DNA from: Campylobacteraceae bacterium
GTDB lineage: Bacteria; Campylobacterota; Campylobacteria; Campylobacterales; Sulfurovaceae
Direction: 5' to 3'
NCBI GenBank assembly: GCA_026985495.1
Contig: JALSQJ010000015.1
Location: 1-20,116 of the forward strand
Length of the DNA stretch: 20,116 nucleotides
The notes beneath the pieces were generated by a model. The model was not told the DNA's origin. It worked only from the letters and a program-made list of their open reading frames with translations, and made no database searches. A program made the translations under genes and the position numbers. The stretch's first letter is position 1. Each line of letters starts with the position of its first letter. Shown in pieces: positions 1-7,691 of the stretch.

Positions 1-275
<275 letters not shown>

Positions 276-393
276 TTATGTGTAGTTTAATAGCATGAGT
301 TTATCAATTTTTTTTAAATAGGAGAATAAAAGTCGGCTTTGCTAAAAGTTATCTTTATTATCTGTTCCATTATGATACAAAAGTGATGTAGAG

Positions 394-1146
394 TTATCGA
401 GAAACACTCATGCGAGATTGATTTTGATGTGTTGTATGACTTCTATAAGTGTTAGTATGTTGACTATGCATTCTTGTAGTGTTATGGTTGTAATTTCGTT
501 GATTATTGTAATGACCTCTTTGAGTATAATTTTGATGATTATAACTGCTGTAACTACTCATTCTAGCCTCATTACTGTAGTATCTATTGCCAAAATTGTC
601 TCTACCATATTGTGGATAGTATGAACGGTCATAATAGTGACCATAAACTATACGATTTGGTTCTCGATAGCAGTGAACTCTGTTCCAGTTATTGAAACGA
701 TGATATACATAGGGTCTATAGTGGTGATGTCTATGAGAGAAGTATCCTCTACGGTAGCGTCGGTCACTGTAGGTATATGTTCTGTTGTAGGTAAAAAAGA
801 TATTGTTGTAAAAATATCCATCGCGATCATAATATCCATAGTAGTACCCATCATCATTATAATAACCATTATTTTCATAATCAAAGTTACTATAGCGTTT
901 GTCGTAACGGTGGTGGTCTTTTCTAAAACTCTTTTTTAACTTATTGGGTACTTTTGTCGTTAATGGTTTTTGAATAGAGCCTTTTTGATGCGATTTATTC
1001 TCCAGTTTTGCTATCTTTTTCTCAAGAACTCTCTTCTGTTCCATAAGTTTATCTCGCTGAACATCATTAGTAATAGGTGTACCTAAACTGTTGTCTGCTA
1101 AAAGAGCAGTAGATAGGAGAATAGAGCTTAATAATATTTTTTTCAT
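394..1146 (-). CDS. Exported Tyr/His/Asn/Arg-rich low-complexity protein
   Basis: I do not recognise a named family. The 250-residue product begins with a signal peptide (MKKILLSSILLSTALLA, cleavage expected near residue 17). A short charged helix with coiled-coil character follows (roughly residues 25-50, many K, E, L and Q). From about residue 75 to the end the chain is low-complexity: about 35 Tyr in the last 170 residues, with many His, Asn, Arg and Ser, in patterns such as YYYGYYDRDGYFY and SHRHHHYRPYVYH. It contains one Cys. The start is the ATG at 1144-1146, because GGAG lies 6 bases upstream; a TTG 12 bases earlier would overlap that ribosome-binding site. It stands alone, divergent from ruvX. 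A surface, matrix or adhesive role would be a guess from composition. Strong hydrophobic shadow frames on the other strand come from the Tyr/Asn codons. Confidence 0.75.
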   Translation of the reverse strand: MKKILLSSILLSTALLADNSLGTPITNDVQRDKLMEQKRVLEKKIAKLENKSHQKGSIQKPLTTKVPNKLKKSFRKDHHRYDKRYSNFDYENNGYYNDDGYYYGYYDRDGYFYNNIFFTYNRTYTYSDRRYRRGYFSHRHHHYRPYVYHRFNNWNRVHCYREPNRIVYGHYYDRSYYPQYGRDNFGNRYYSNEARMSSYSSYNHQNYTQRGHYNNQRNYNHNTTRMHSQHTNTYRSHTTHQNQSRMSVSR

Positions 1147-1183
1147 ACAAGACTCCAATTATTTTAATCTTTATTTAAGATTC

Positions 1184-1190
1184 TATCATA
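1184..1190. promoter_or_regulatory. Shared -10 region of divergent promoters (candidate)
   Basis: The 65-base gap between the Tyr-rich gene (-) and ruvX (+) contains TATCATA. It reads TATCAT rightward and TATGAT leftward, so it can serve as a -10 hexamer on both strands. Leftward it continues as TATGATAGAAT, the same 11 bases found in the promoter of the DsbC-like gene at 18460-18470. Rightward it would start transcription near 1196, just before the GGAG at 1203-1206. No -35 box is evident, which is usual in this phylum. Confidence 0.4.
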
Positions 1191-1211
1191 AGAAATATTT
1201 GTGGAGTATTA

Positions 1212-1610
1212 GTGTATGCTTTCTTTATGAAAATAGCAAGTATAGATGTAGGTCTTAAACGAATAGGTGTGGCAATCTGCCTTGATGGAAAAATTGTTCT
1301 TCCACAAGATGCCATTTTGAGAAAAAATAGAAACCAAGCATCAGAAGATCTGAAAGCTTTTTTAGAAGAGTGGCAGATAGATACTTTGGTAGTTGGTCTT
1401 CCCAAAGGTGGCTCTAGTGAAGAGGAGATGGAGAGACGAATTAAACACTTTGTCTCTCTTTTAGAGTTAACCGAAATAACTGTTGAGTACCAAGATGAGT
1501 ATGGAACTTCACAAGAGGCAAAAGAGTTGACACAAGCTCTTTTTCGTCATAAAAGAGATGGAAAGATAGACTCTATTGCTGCAAAAATAATTTTAGAGCG
1601 TTGGTTATGA
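1212..1610 (+). CDS. ruvX: RuvX/YqgF-family Holliday-junction resolvase-like nuclease
   Basis: A small RNase H-fold protein of 132 residues, the usual size of the YqgF/RuvX family, implicated in Holliday-junction resolution and in 5'-end processing of pre-16S rRNA. Visible motifs are the first acidic strand SIDVGLKRIGVA, the second strand LVVGLPKGG, a QDEYGTS segment in place of the common DERxTS loop, and the C-terminal DSIAAKIILERWL helix carrying the last conserved Asp. The start is uncertain. A GTG at 1212 has GGAG five bases upstream, while family members usually begin at the equivalent of the ATG at 1227 (MKIASIDVG), which has no Shine-Dalgarno sequence. The last four bases overlap the next gene as ATGA, so the two are probably translationally coupled. 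Confidence 0.9.
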   Translation: MYAFFMKIASIDVGLKRIGVAICLDGKIVLPQDAILRKNRNQASEDLKAFLEEWQIDTLVVGLPKGGSSEEEMERRIKHFVSLLELTEITVEYQDEYGTSQEAKELTQALFRHKRDGKIDSIAAKIILERWL

Positions 1611-2113
1611 ACAAAAGAGAGTGGACAACTAAAAAGATTTTAAAAGAGATTATTAGTACATTGATACTATTTTTTATTATCTCTACAGTTATTAACTATA
1701 TTAGAAAACCAGATATTAGTGAAGATATTTATGGCTATACTCTGCAAGACTTAAAGGGGAGTAGTATAGATTTTAAAAACTATAAGGGTAAACCTTTAAT
1801 TGTACATTTTTGGGCAACTTGGTGTCCTACCTGTAAGCTTGAAGCCTCTAATATTGAGTCACTATCTAAAGAGTATAATGTAGTCTCTATAGCTGTAAAT
1901 TCAGGGAGTAGAGATTTAATAGAGAGTTTTATGAGTGAGCATGATTTGAGTTATACAGTTATTAGTGACAGTAGTGGAGCATTGGCAAAAAAGTTTAATA
2001 TAGAGGCGTATCCTACCACATTAATATATGATAAAGATGGAGTGTTGAAATTTACAGAAGTTGGATATTCGACAACAGTTGGATTAAAAGCTCGAGTAGA
2101 AATTATAAATTAA
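1607..2113 (+). CDS. Membrane-anchored thioredoxin-fold protein, ScsD/TlpA-like
   Basis: A 168-residue protein with one N-terminal membrane helix (about residues 12-31) and an exported thioredoxin-like domain. The active site is FWATWCPTC with Cys73 and Cys76, and the cis-proline is Pro136 in EAYPTT. The segment AVNSGSRDLIESFM followed by YTVISDSSGALAKKFNI closely resembles ScsD-type disulfide reductases, more than ResA or CcmG. The likely role is thiol-disulfide exchange on periplasmic substrates; the electron donor (a DsbD/CcdA-type protein) is not in the window. The ATG at 1607 overlaps the ruvX stop as ATGA, indicating one operon. A TTG two codons upstream is less likely. It could instead serve cytochrome c maturation; the sequence does not decide. 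Confidence 0.87.
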   Translation: MNKREWTTKKILKEIISTLILFFIISTVINYIRKPDISEDIYGYTLQDLKGSSIDFKNYKGKPLIVHFWATWCPTCKLEASNIESLSKEYNVVSIAVNSGSRDLIESFMSEHDLSYTVISDSSGALAKKFNIEAYPTTLIYDKDGVLKFTEVGYSTTVGLKARVEIIN

Positions 2114-2148
2114 TTGAATAGTTTAATATTATTTTTACACAGAAGTTG

Positions 2149-2160
2149 TATAATTTTAAC
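2149..2160 (+). promoter_or_regulatory. Consensus -10 hexamer abutting the SH3-SPOR gene
   Basis: TTGTATAAT places a perfect TATAAT at 2149-2154, only six bases before the ATG at 2161. Initiation at the normal distance from a -10 would begin the RNA at or within a base or two of the ATG, giving a leaderless message. The only ribosome-binding-like bases (AGAAG, 2141-2145) are too far from the ATG and would not be in such a transcript. Confidence 0.45.
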
Positions 2161-3168
2161 ATGAAAAAAATTATACTATTAATACTATTACTAATGGGAT
2201 TTGGAAATGCAACAAAGTATGAGGTTACTCATTTAAAGAGAGGAAAAACTCTTAATGTTCGTGATACTCCAAATATTGGTAAATCAGCAGTGGTTGGAAA
2301 ACTCTCCTCTTTTACAACTAACATAAGCATCAAAGAGTGTATGGAGCTTAAGAGTGGAAGAGAGTGGTGTTATATCTCTGTTCCTCGTGGTGGCTCACAT
2401 CTTGAGGGGTGGGTTAGCTCCTACTACTTAGCACCTATGTCAAAAACTTCACAATTTTCACGGCTACACATTCAAAATTTTTTACAAAACTTTTATATGG
2501 CAGATGAGGAGAACTTTTTAGATAAACTGCAAGTCTTTTACAAATTTCCAATGCAGAAATATTTTTATAGAAAAAATTTGTCTCTTATGGAGTTACGCCA
2601 AAATAAGGTAAGAGAGTATAAAAAATGGTCAAAGAGAAATTACCATTTTACCTATATGAAGATTTTAAAACGAAAACCTAACTATATTGATGTTCAGACA
2701 ACAGTTCGTTGGAAATTCAAAGGTCATAATGACTCTGAATCAGGAAAAGATATTCAAAAAATTAGGCTTGTTCCTTCAGGAAATACTTTTAAAGTTTTAG
2801 CTATTAAGAACCTTCGGCATACGGTGTTTCCTAAACCTGTGGTGCAAGATGAGAATATGACTGCTGTAGCTCAAGCAGATATAAATCAAACCACAGTTGC
2901 ATCTGCTCCTGTTTCAACTTCTATCTCCTCTTCAAAATACTATATAAAAGCAGGAAGTTTCTTTTTGAAAATCAATTCAGATTATCTTCAATCTATTCAT
3001 AATCATGGTTACTCTTATCTTGTTCAAAAAGTAACTCAAGGTAAAAAAGTAATGCATAGAGTCTTTATTGGTCCATTTAACTCTGAAGAAGAGGCAAAGG
3101 AGGCTCTTTTAGTAGTTAGAGCAAAAATTAATGAGTATGCTTATATTCAAAAAAATATAAGCCATTAA
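2161..3168 (+). CDS. Exported SH3 - NTF2-like - SPOR domain protein
   Basis: The 335-residue product has a signal peptide (MKKIILLILLLMGFGNA). A bacterial SH3-type domain follows at about residues 18-91 (GKTLNVRDTPNIGKSAVVGKL and GWVSSYYL, with Cys60 and Cys70 that could pair). A middle alpha+beta region at about 101-223 looks like an NTF2-type fold. After a Thr/Ala/Ser linker (about 224-257) comes a C-terminal SPOR domain at about 258-332 (YYIKAGSFF, VFIGPFNSEEEAKEAL). SPOR domains bind denuded peptidoglycan glycan strands, so a cell-wall-associated role is likely; the precise job is unknown. The linker holds two bacterial N-glycosylation sequons, D-E-N232-M-T and D-I-N242-Q-T. The ATG at 2161 is chosen because the signal peptide begins there; the in-frame TTG at 2146 overlaps the promoter. 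The stop overlaps that of the convergent gene. Confidence 0.82.
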   Translation: MKKIILLILLLMGFGNATKYEVTHLKRGKTLNVRDTPNIGKSAVVGKLSSFTTNISIKECMELKSGREWCYISVPRGGSHLEGWVSSYYLAPMSKTSQFSRLHIQNFLQNFYMADEENFLDKLQVFYKFPMQKYFYRKNLSLMELRQNKVREYKKWSKRNYHFTYMKILKRKPNYIDVQTTVRWKFKGHNDSESGKDIQKIRLVPSGNTFKVLAIKNLRHTVFPKPVVQDENMTAVAQADINQTTVASAPVSTSISSSKYYIKAGSFFLKINSDYLQSIHNHGYSYLVQKVTQGKKVMHRVFIGPFNSEEEAKEALLVVRAKINEYAYIQKNISH

Positions 3169-4226
3169 TCTTTTTTAGAAGAGAGCATCTCTTTCTCTCT
3201 TCGATTCTGTTTCATCTGTAATTTTGCTAAAGCTCTCATATCTTCTGTTGTGTCACTCTCGTCCATAATTTCAATACCTAAAACAGTCTCAACACAATCT
3301 TCTAATGTAACAATTCCTTCTGTTTGGTCATAGGTATCAAGAACTAAAAACATATGCTCTTTTTTTGAGATAAATAGGTCAAGAGCTTTGGCTACAGGGA
3401 TGTTTTCATTTATAGAGAACATATCATATTTAATCTCTTTAAGAGTTACTGAATCATCTTTTAGTAGAGCTTGTTTAAAGAGCTTTTTAACTAAAATAAT
3501 ACCTGTTACATTGTCAATGGTCTCATCATAAACTGGAATTCTAGAAAATTTAAAAATCTCTGGTTGTCTCTCTAATACCTCTTTTACAGTTTGATTTTGC
3601 TCAAGTGCAAAGACAACAGAACGTGGTGTTAAGATATCTAAAACTTTTCTTTCATCTAATTTTAAAACATTTTCAATGTAGTCTGACTCTTTCTCATCAA
3701 TAACCCCTTCATCTTCACTAAGAAGCATACTCTCAAGGAGTTCATCTTTAGTTAAACTGTTTGAATCTTCATTTCCTTTAGAGATTTTATCGGTTACAAA
3801 TAGGGTGGTAATAATAATAGGATAGGTTATCCATATAAAGAGTTGAATAATTTTTGCAGAGAGTGGAGCTAAACTTTTCCAATATATAGCACCAATAGTT
3901 TTTGGAATAATTTCTGAGATGTAGAGTATAGAGAAGGTAAGGATAATAGATACATAAGCAACGACATCGCTTCCCCAAATTGATGAAGCTTGAGCTCCTA
4001 CTGCTGCTGCTCCTAATGTGTTTGCAATTGTATTTAATATTAAAATAGATGCGATTGATTTGTTAATATTCTCTTTATGCCAACGTAGAAGTTGACCTAC
4101 TTTTGGTCTCTCTTTTTCAAGTACTGAAACATAAGAGATATTGACAGATAAGAGTACCGATTCAAGAACTGAACATATAAATGAGATACTCACCGATGCA
4201 AAAAAGAAGATAATTAATAGTTCCAT
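3165..4226 (-). CDS. CNNM/CorC-type (DUF21 + two CBS) membrane protein
   Basis: A 353-residue membrane protein of the HlyC/CorC (CNNM) family, linked to Mg2+ and Co2+ transport or homeostasis. The DUF21 membrane domain occupies about residues 1-150, with ANTLGAAAVG and SEIIPKTIG as conserved intramembrane motifs. An acidic linker (SEDEGVIDEKESDYIENV) leads to a CBS pair at about 195-318 (LTPRSVVFAL, SRIPVYDETIDNVTGIILV, MFLVLDTYDQTEGIVTLEDCVE). Many members carry a further CorC/HlyC C-terminal domain; here only a charged tail of about 35 residues follows. The chosen ATG at 4224-4226 begins MELLIIFFF, lies 16 bases after the mgtE stop, and is preceded at some distance by AAAGG. A TTG start 13 codons earlier would overlap mgtE. 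The position behind mgtE supports a Mg2+ role. Direction of transport cannot be read from sequence. Confidence 0.88.
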   Translation of the reverse strand: MELLIIFFFASVSISFICSVLESVLLSVNISYVSVLEKERPKVGQLLRWHKENINKSIASILILNTIANTLGAAAVGAQASSIWGSDVVAYVSIILTFSILYISEIIPKTIGAIYWKSLAPLSAKIIQLFIWITYPIIITTLFVTDKISKGNEDSNSLTKDELLESMLLSEDEGVIDEKESDYIENVLKLDERKVLDILTPRSVVFALEQNQTVKEVLERQPEIFKFSRIPVYDETIDNVTGIILVKKLFKQALLKDDSVTLKEIKYDMFSINENIPVAKALDLFISKKEHMFLVLDTYDQTEGIVTLEDCVETVLGIEIMDESDTTEDMRALAKLQMKQNRREKEMLSSKKD

Positions 4227-4242
4227 ATAGTAAAATAAACCT

Positions 4243-5574
4243 TTATAATAAGATGATGGTCGCAAGACCTAAAAAACTGAAAAAACCAACAATGTCGGTA
4301 ACAGTTGTTAAAATAACAGTACTTCCAATGGCTGGGTCAACGTTCATTTTTTTTAATAGAAGAGGAATGGTTGCCCCAAAAAAACCTGCCATAAGTAGGT
4401 TTGTAAGCATTGAAAGAGCAATAACTACTCCTAACAATATAGCATTGTCAAACCAAAAAGAGGTAATTATACCCATAACTACAGCAAATAATAAACCATT
4501 AAGCAGGGAAATACTTACCTCTTTTTTAATAATTCTAGTGGCATCGGTATGTGAAATATCACCTAATGCTAACTGCCGTACTACAACAGTTAGAGTTTGT
4601 GTTCCTGCATTTCCACCCATAGAGGCAACTATGGGCATTAAAATAGCAAGAGCTACAATCTCTTGTAGAGTATTTTGAAAAAAACCAATGACAATAGAGG
4701 CTAAGATAGCTGTTAAAAGGTTAATCCCCAACCAAGAAGCTCTTTTTTTACCTGCTTTTAAAATCTCTTCATCCTCTTCTGCTTCATCATTTAATCCTGC
4801 GAGGTTATACATCTGTTCAGTTGCTTTCTCAGAGATAATATCATAAATATCATCAGAGGTAATACGCCCAATAAGTATATTTCTATTGTTAACAATTGGT
4901 ACAACAGAGAGGTCATACTCTTCAAATGTTTGAACTACATCAGAAATATCATCTGTATCTCTTGCTGTAATTGGCTCAAAACTATCTTCACTTTCATTGA
5001 TATTCTCATGAATTGTTTTAGAAAAATCGAAAATAAGTAAATCTTCTAAGTCAACACTATAGCGAAGAATTCCCTCTTTTGTTATAATAAAAAGAGTATG
5101 AACATTCTCTAGCTCATTTGCCTTTTTTAGCTTTGCAAAGTTGTCAACAATCTCTTGAACTGTCTCATCTTTAATTGCAGTAAAGACCTCAGTTTGCATA
5201 TAGGAACCAGCTTGGTTGTCATCGTAGTTTTGCAGACGAATAATGTCGATTTGGTCATCTTTATCTAAGCTCTTAAATACCTCTGATGCAACCTCTTCAT
5301 CATGCTCTTGAAGCTCTTGCATAAAGTCAGTTTGGTCATCAGACTCCAGCTCACTAATTGCTTCACTAAGCTCATGAACCTCTAATGACTCAACAATCTC
5401 ACCAAAGTATCGGTCAGGTAAGATTAGAGCAATATCTCCAATAATATCTTTTGGAATAAGTTTAACTGCATCTGAAAACTCATCTTCATCTAACTCACGT
5501 AAAATGTTGGCAATTTCAGAGGGGTGAAGTTCACTCTCTTGGTTCTCTTCTATATAGAGTTTTAATCTATTCAT
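4243..5574 (-). CDS. mgtE: Magnesium transporter MgtE
   Basis: A full-length (443-residue) MgtE channel. The cytoplasmic N domain (about 1-130) has the helical repeats with acidic clusters typical of the Mg2+-sensing domain. A CBS pair follows (about 131-255: GSYMQTEVFTAI, SVVPIVNNRNILIGRITSDD), then the connecting helix and five membrane segments from about 280 to 443. The pore motifs PIVASMGGNAGTQTL and DPAIGSTVILTTVTD are intact; the Asp at 427 matches the conserved pore aspartate of the family. It imports Mg2+ down its gradient and is gated shut by high cytoplasmic Mg2+ acting on the N and CBS domains. A strong AGGAGG, 7 bases before the ATG, supports the start. I saw no M-box-like leader in the 44 bases upstream. 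It is probably cotranscribed with queA and the CNNM-type gene. Confidence 0.95.
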   Translation of the reverse strand: MNRLKLYIEENQESELHPSEIANILRELDEDEFSDAVKLIPKDIIGDIALILPDRYFGEIVESLEVHELSEAISELESDDQTDFMQELQEHDEEVASEVFKSLDKDDQIDIIRLQNYDDNQAGSYMQTEVFTAIKDETVQEIVDNFAKLKKANELENVHTLFIITKEGILRYSVDLEDLLIFDFSKTIHENINESEDSFEPITARDTDDISDVVQTFEEYDLSVVPIVNNRNILIGRITSDDIYDIISEKATEQMYNLAGLNDEAEEDEEILKAGKKRASWLGINLLTAILASIVIGFFQNTLQEIVALAILMPIVASMGGNAGTQTLTVVVRQLALGDISHTDATRIIKKEVSISLLNGLLFAVVMGIITSFWFDNAILLGVVIALSMLTNLLMAGFFGATIPLLLKKMNVDPAIGSTVILTTVTDIVGFFSFLGLATIILL

Positions 5575-5618
5575 GACTATGCCTCCTCTTAATTTTTTTT
5601 GAATTATAACTCATAAAA

Positions 5619-6659
5619 CTAAATAATTAACATGGCATCACCATAAGAGAAGAAACGGTACTCCTGTTCTATGGCTTCATGGTATAGTTCAAGTGTTTTT
5701 TCTCGTCCTATAAAGGCAGAAACTAACATAATAAGGGTACTTTTTGGTAGGTGAAAATTGGTTAGTAGATGGGTGACTCTTTGAGGTCTATTTATGGGGT
5801 TTAAGAAGAGGTCACATGTTCCAAAGCTCTCTTCTGTTCGTACAAAATACTCAACAGTTCGTGTTACAGTTGTTCCAATAGCTAAAATATCTCTATTGCT
5901 TCTTAATGCATCAGCACTCTCTTTGGGTATTTCAAAATATTCAGAGTGCATAGGGTGGTCAAGTATCTTCTCTGTTTCAACAGGTTTAAAAGTTCCTGCA
6001 CCAACATGTAATGTAATTTTATGCGTTGTGTGTCGCTCCTTTAGTTCATTAAAAAGTTTAGGTGTAAAGTGTAGTGATGCAGTAGGGGCAGCCACAGCAC
6101 CTGCATTTTTAGCAAAAAGTGTTTGGTAGTCTCGCTCATCTTTCTTATTATCTTCTCGTTGCATGTAGGGTGGTAGAGGTATATGACCAATTTTATCTAG
6201 TACTTGAACCAACTCTTCAAAACGAATATCTTGCTCTTTATGTTTAAAGGTTACTACACGAGAGCCATCATCGTTTAGTTGAATAACAGTAGCTACCAAC
6301 TCATTATCAAAAAATAGTTTTGTTCCTAAGTTAACTTTTCCTCTAATCATCACTAAATATTCATGCGAATTCAGAGGTTTATTAAAGAGTAATTCTACTT
6401 TTCCTCCACCTTGACCATGCTCCTCGGACTCTTTTTTGCCAAATATTCGAGCTTTAATCACTTTTGTATCATTTAAAAAAACATCACACTCTTTAGGTAA
6501 AAACTCTAAAAAATGGCTAAAAGTAGTATGGGTTATTTTATCTCTCTTTCGGTTATAGACCAACAGTTTTGCATGGTCACGAGGTTGAGTAGGGTATTGT
6601 GCTATGAGATGAGCAGGTAGCTCATAGTCATAGCTAGAGGTTAAAAGTTCTAAGTCCAT
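5619..6659 (-). CDS. queA: S-adenosylmethionine:tRNA ribosyltransferase-isomerase QueA
   Basis: QueA transfers the ribosyl part of S-adenosylmethionine to preQ1 at the wobble position of GUN tRNAs, making epoxyqueuosine. The 346 residues match the family length. Conserved segments in order are the N-terminal YELPAHLIAQYPTQPRDHAKLLV, FLNDTKVIKARIFGKK, the AGAVAAPTASLHFT motif, LHVGAGTFKPV, GTTVTRTVEY, LLTNFHLPKSTLIMLVSAFI and the C-terminal YRFFSYGDAMLI. The ATG lies three bases after the tatC stop and has no good Shine-Dalgarno sequence, so translation is probably coupled to tatC. An in-frame GHGQGGG stretch near residues 81-87 is a family-variable loop. No other queuosine gene is in the window. 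Confidence 0.97.
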   Translation of the reverse strand: MDLELLTSSYDYELPAHLIAQYPTQPRDHAKLLVYNRKRDKITHTTFSHFLEFLPKECDVFLNDTKVIKARIFGKKESEEHGQGGGKVELLFNKPLNSHEYLVMIRGKVNLGTKLFFDNELVATVIQLNDDGSRVVTFKHKEQDIRFEELVQVLDKIGHIPLPPYMQREDNKKDERDYQTLFAKNAGAVAAPTASLHFTPKLFNELKERHTTHKITLHVGAGTFKPVETEKILDHPMHSEYFEIPKESADALRSNRDILAIGTTVTRTVEYFVRTEESFGTCDLFLNPINRPQRVTHLLTNFHLPKSTLIMLVSAFIGREKTLELYHEAIEQEYRFFSYGDAMLII

Positions 6660-6662
6660 TGT

Positions 6663-7691
6663 CTATTTTTTACTCTTCAGTAGCTTTTTCTCATCATCTT
6701 CATCACTATTTTCATCATCCTCTTCAACATGTGGATTTACATATTTTAAAATAATAATAGAGAGACCATAAAGAATAATAAGTGGTGCTGCCATAAGCAT
6801 CTGTGTTAAGACATCAGGTGGAGTTAGGAGTGCAGCTAAAATAAAGATAATAACAACAGCATATTTAAAAAACTCTTTTAATGATTTGTCGGTAATTAGT
6901 CCTATCTTCCCAAGAGTATAGGCAACAACAGGTAGCTCAAATGCCAATCCAAATCCTGCTAAAATTTTTGTAAAGAAGCCTACATAATCTTCAATATTAA
7001 TTAGTGGTGTATATAGAAATGAGCCAAAAGTAATTAGAAATTGAAATCCAAATGGGGTTACTACATAGTAGGCGAAAAGCACACCCACAAAGAACATAAA
7101 GGCTCCACCAATAACAAAAGGATATACCATCTGCTTCTCATTTTCGTAGAGACCAGGTGCAATAAATAGCCATAATTGATAGAGAATAAAAGGCAATGCC
7201 CCTAAGATACCAGCAAAAAAGGAGACCTTTAAAGCAACGAAGAATGCTCCACCCACTTGATGAGTAGTGATTTGACCATCAAAGGTAGATTTATCAATGT
7301 TCTCATTAAGCCCTTTGAGGCTCTCTTTTAACTCTTTGGCTGCATTGGTTGCCTCTTTTAAAAAGAGTGCTAACTTCTCATTGGCAACTTGGGTAGCGTT
7401 ATTAAGAGCTTGTTCTAACTTTAATGCTGCTGCCTCTTGTGCCGATTGTGGTTCTACTACCTCTACTTTTGTGCCATTGACATCAACAGGTTCTAAGTGC
7501 CAAGTACCTTTCTCTTTTGCATTAACAATGCGTCCTACTTCTGTAAGTGCGTTGTTTAGAGGTTCTGTAATCCATGTCAAAATAACATTGTGAAAGGTAA
7601 AAGCAACAATAAAAGCTACAAATAATGAAACTACAGAGAGGCTAAGTCTTTTTCTAAGTTCAGCTAAATGGGGTTTAATCTCAGACAACAT
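6663..7691 (-). CDS. tatC: Sec-independent translocase subunit TatC with enlarged periplasmic loop 1
   Basis: TatC is the twin-arginine signal receptor and core of the Tat translocase in the inner membrane. Landmarks are the N-terminal HLAELRKRL, IAPGLYENEK after the second helix, the conserved Glu in FGLAFELPVV, and LTPPDVLTQ before the last helix. At 342 residues it is about 80-90 longer than E. coli TatC. The excess lies between helices 1 and 2: about residues 50-145 replace a loop of some 20 residues. They contain a proline/valine stretch and then an Ala/Glu/Lys/Leu-rich helix with coiled-coil character (about 83-130). The C-terminal tail is very acidic, then Lys-rich. Its ATG overlaps the tatB stop by one base (TAATG), so the two are coupled. 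The helices look intact. Confidence 0.95.
   Translation of the reverse strand: MLSEIKPHLAELRKRLSLSVVSLFVAFIVAFTFHNVILTWITEPLNNALTEVGRIVNAKEKGTWHLEPVDVNGTKVEVVEPQSAQEAAALKLEQALNNATQVANEKLALFLKEATNAAKELKESLKGLNENIDKSTFDGQITTHQVGGAFFVALKVSFFAGILGALPFILYQLWLFIAPGLYENEKQMVYPFVIGGAFMFFVGVLFAYYVVTPFGFQFLITFGSFLYTPLINIEDYVGFFTKILAGFGLAFELPVVAYTLGKIGLITDKSLKEFFKYAVVIIFILAALLTPPDVLTQMLMAAPLIILYGLSIIILKYVNPHVEEDDENSDEDDEKKLLKSKK

Noticed and set aside
300..335. Terminator for the Tyr-rich gene around AAAG-TCGG-CTTT and the T-run at 307-315
   Set aside because: The stem is only four pairs, and the run of T at 307-315 reads as A on the gene's strand; not convincing.
637..939. Open frame on the plus strand encoding a very hydrophobic Val/Ile-rich peptide
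   Set aside because: It is antisense to the Tyr/Asn/His-rich gene; Tyr and Asn codons read backwards give Val and Ile codons. It has no ribosome-binding site and no membrane-protein pattern beyond composition. The same applies to 418-624 and 648-884.
3787..3978. Possible frameshifted fragment of the CNNM-type gene
   Set aside because: The main frame is continuous through the DUF21 and CBS domains with all motifs, so this is a chance overlapping frame.
5575..5618. Mg2+-sensing M-box riboswitch before mgtE
   Set aside because: Only 44 bases separate queA and mgtE, and they contain an AGGAGG but no structured leader.
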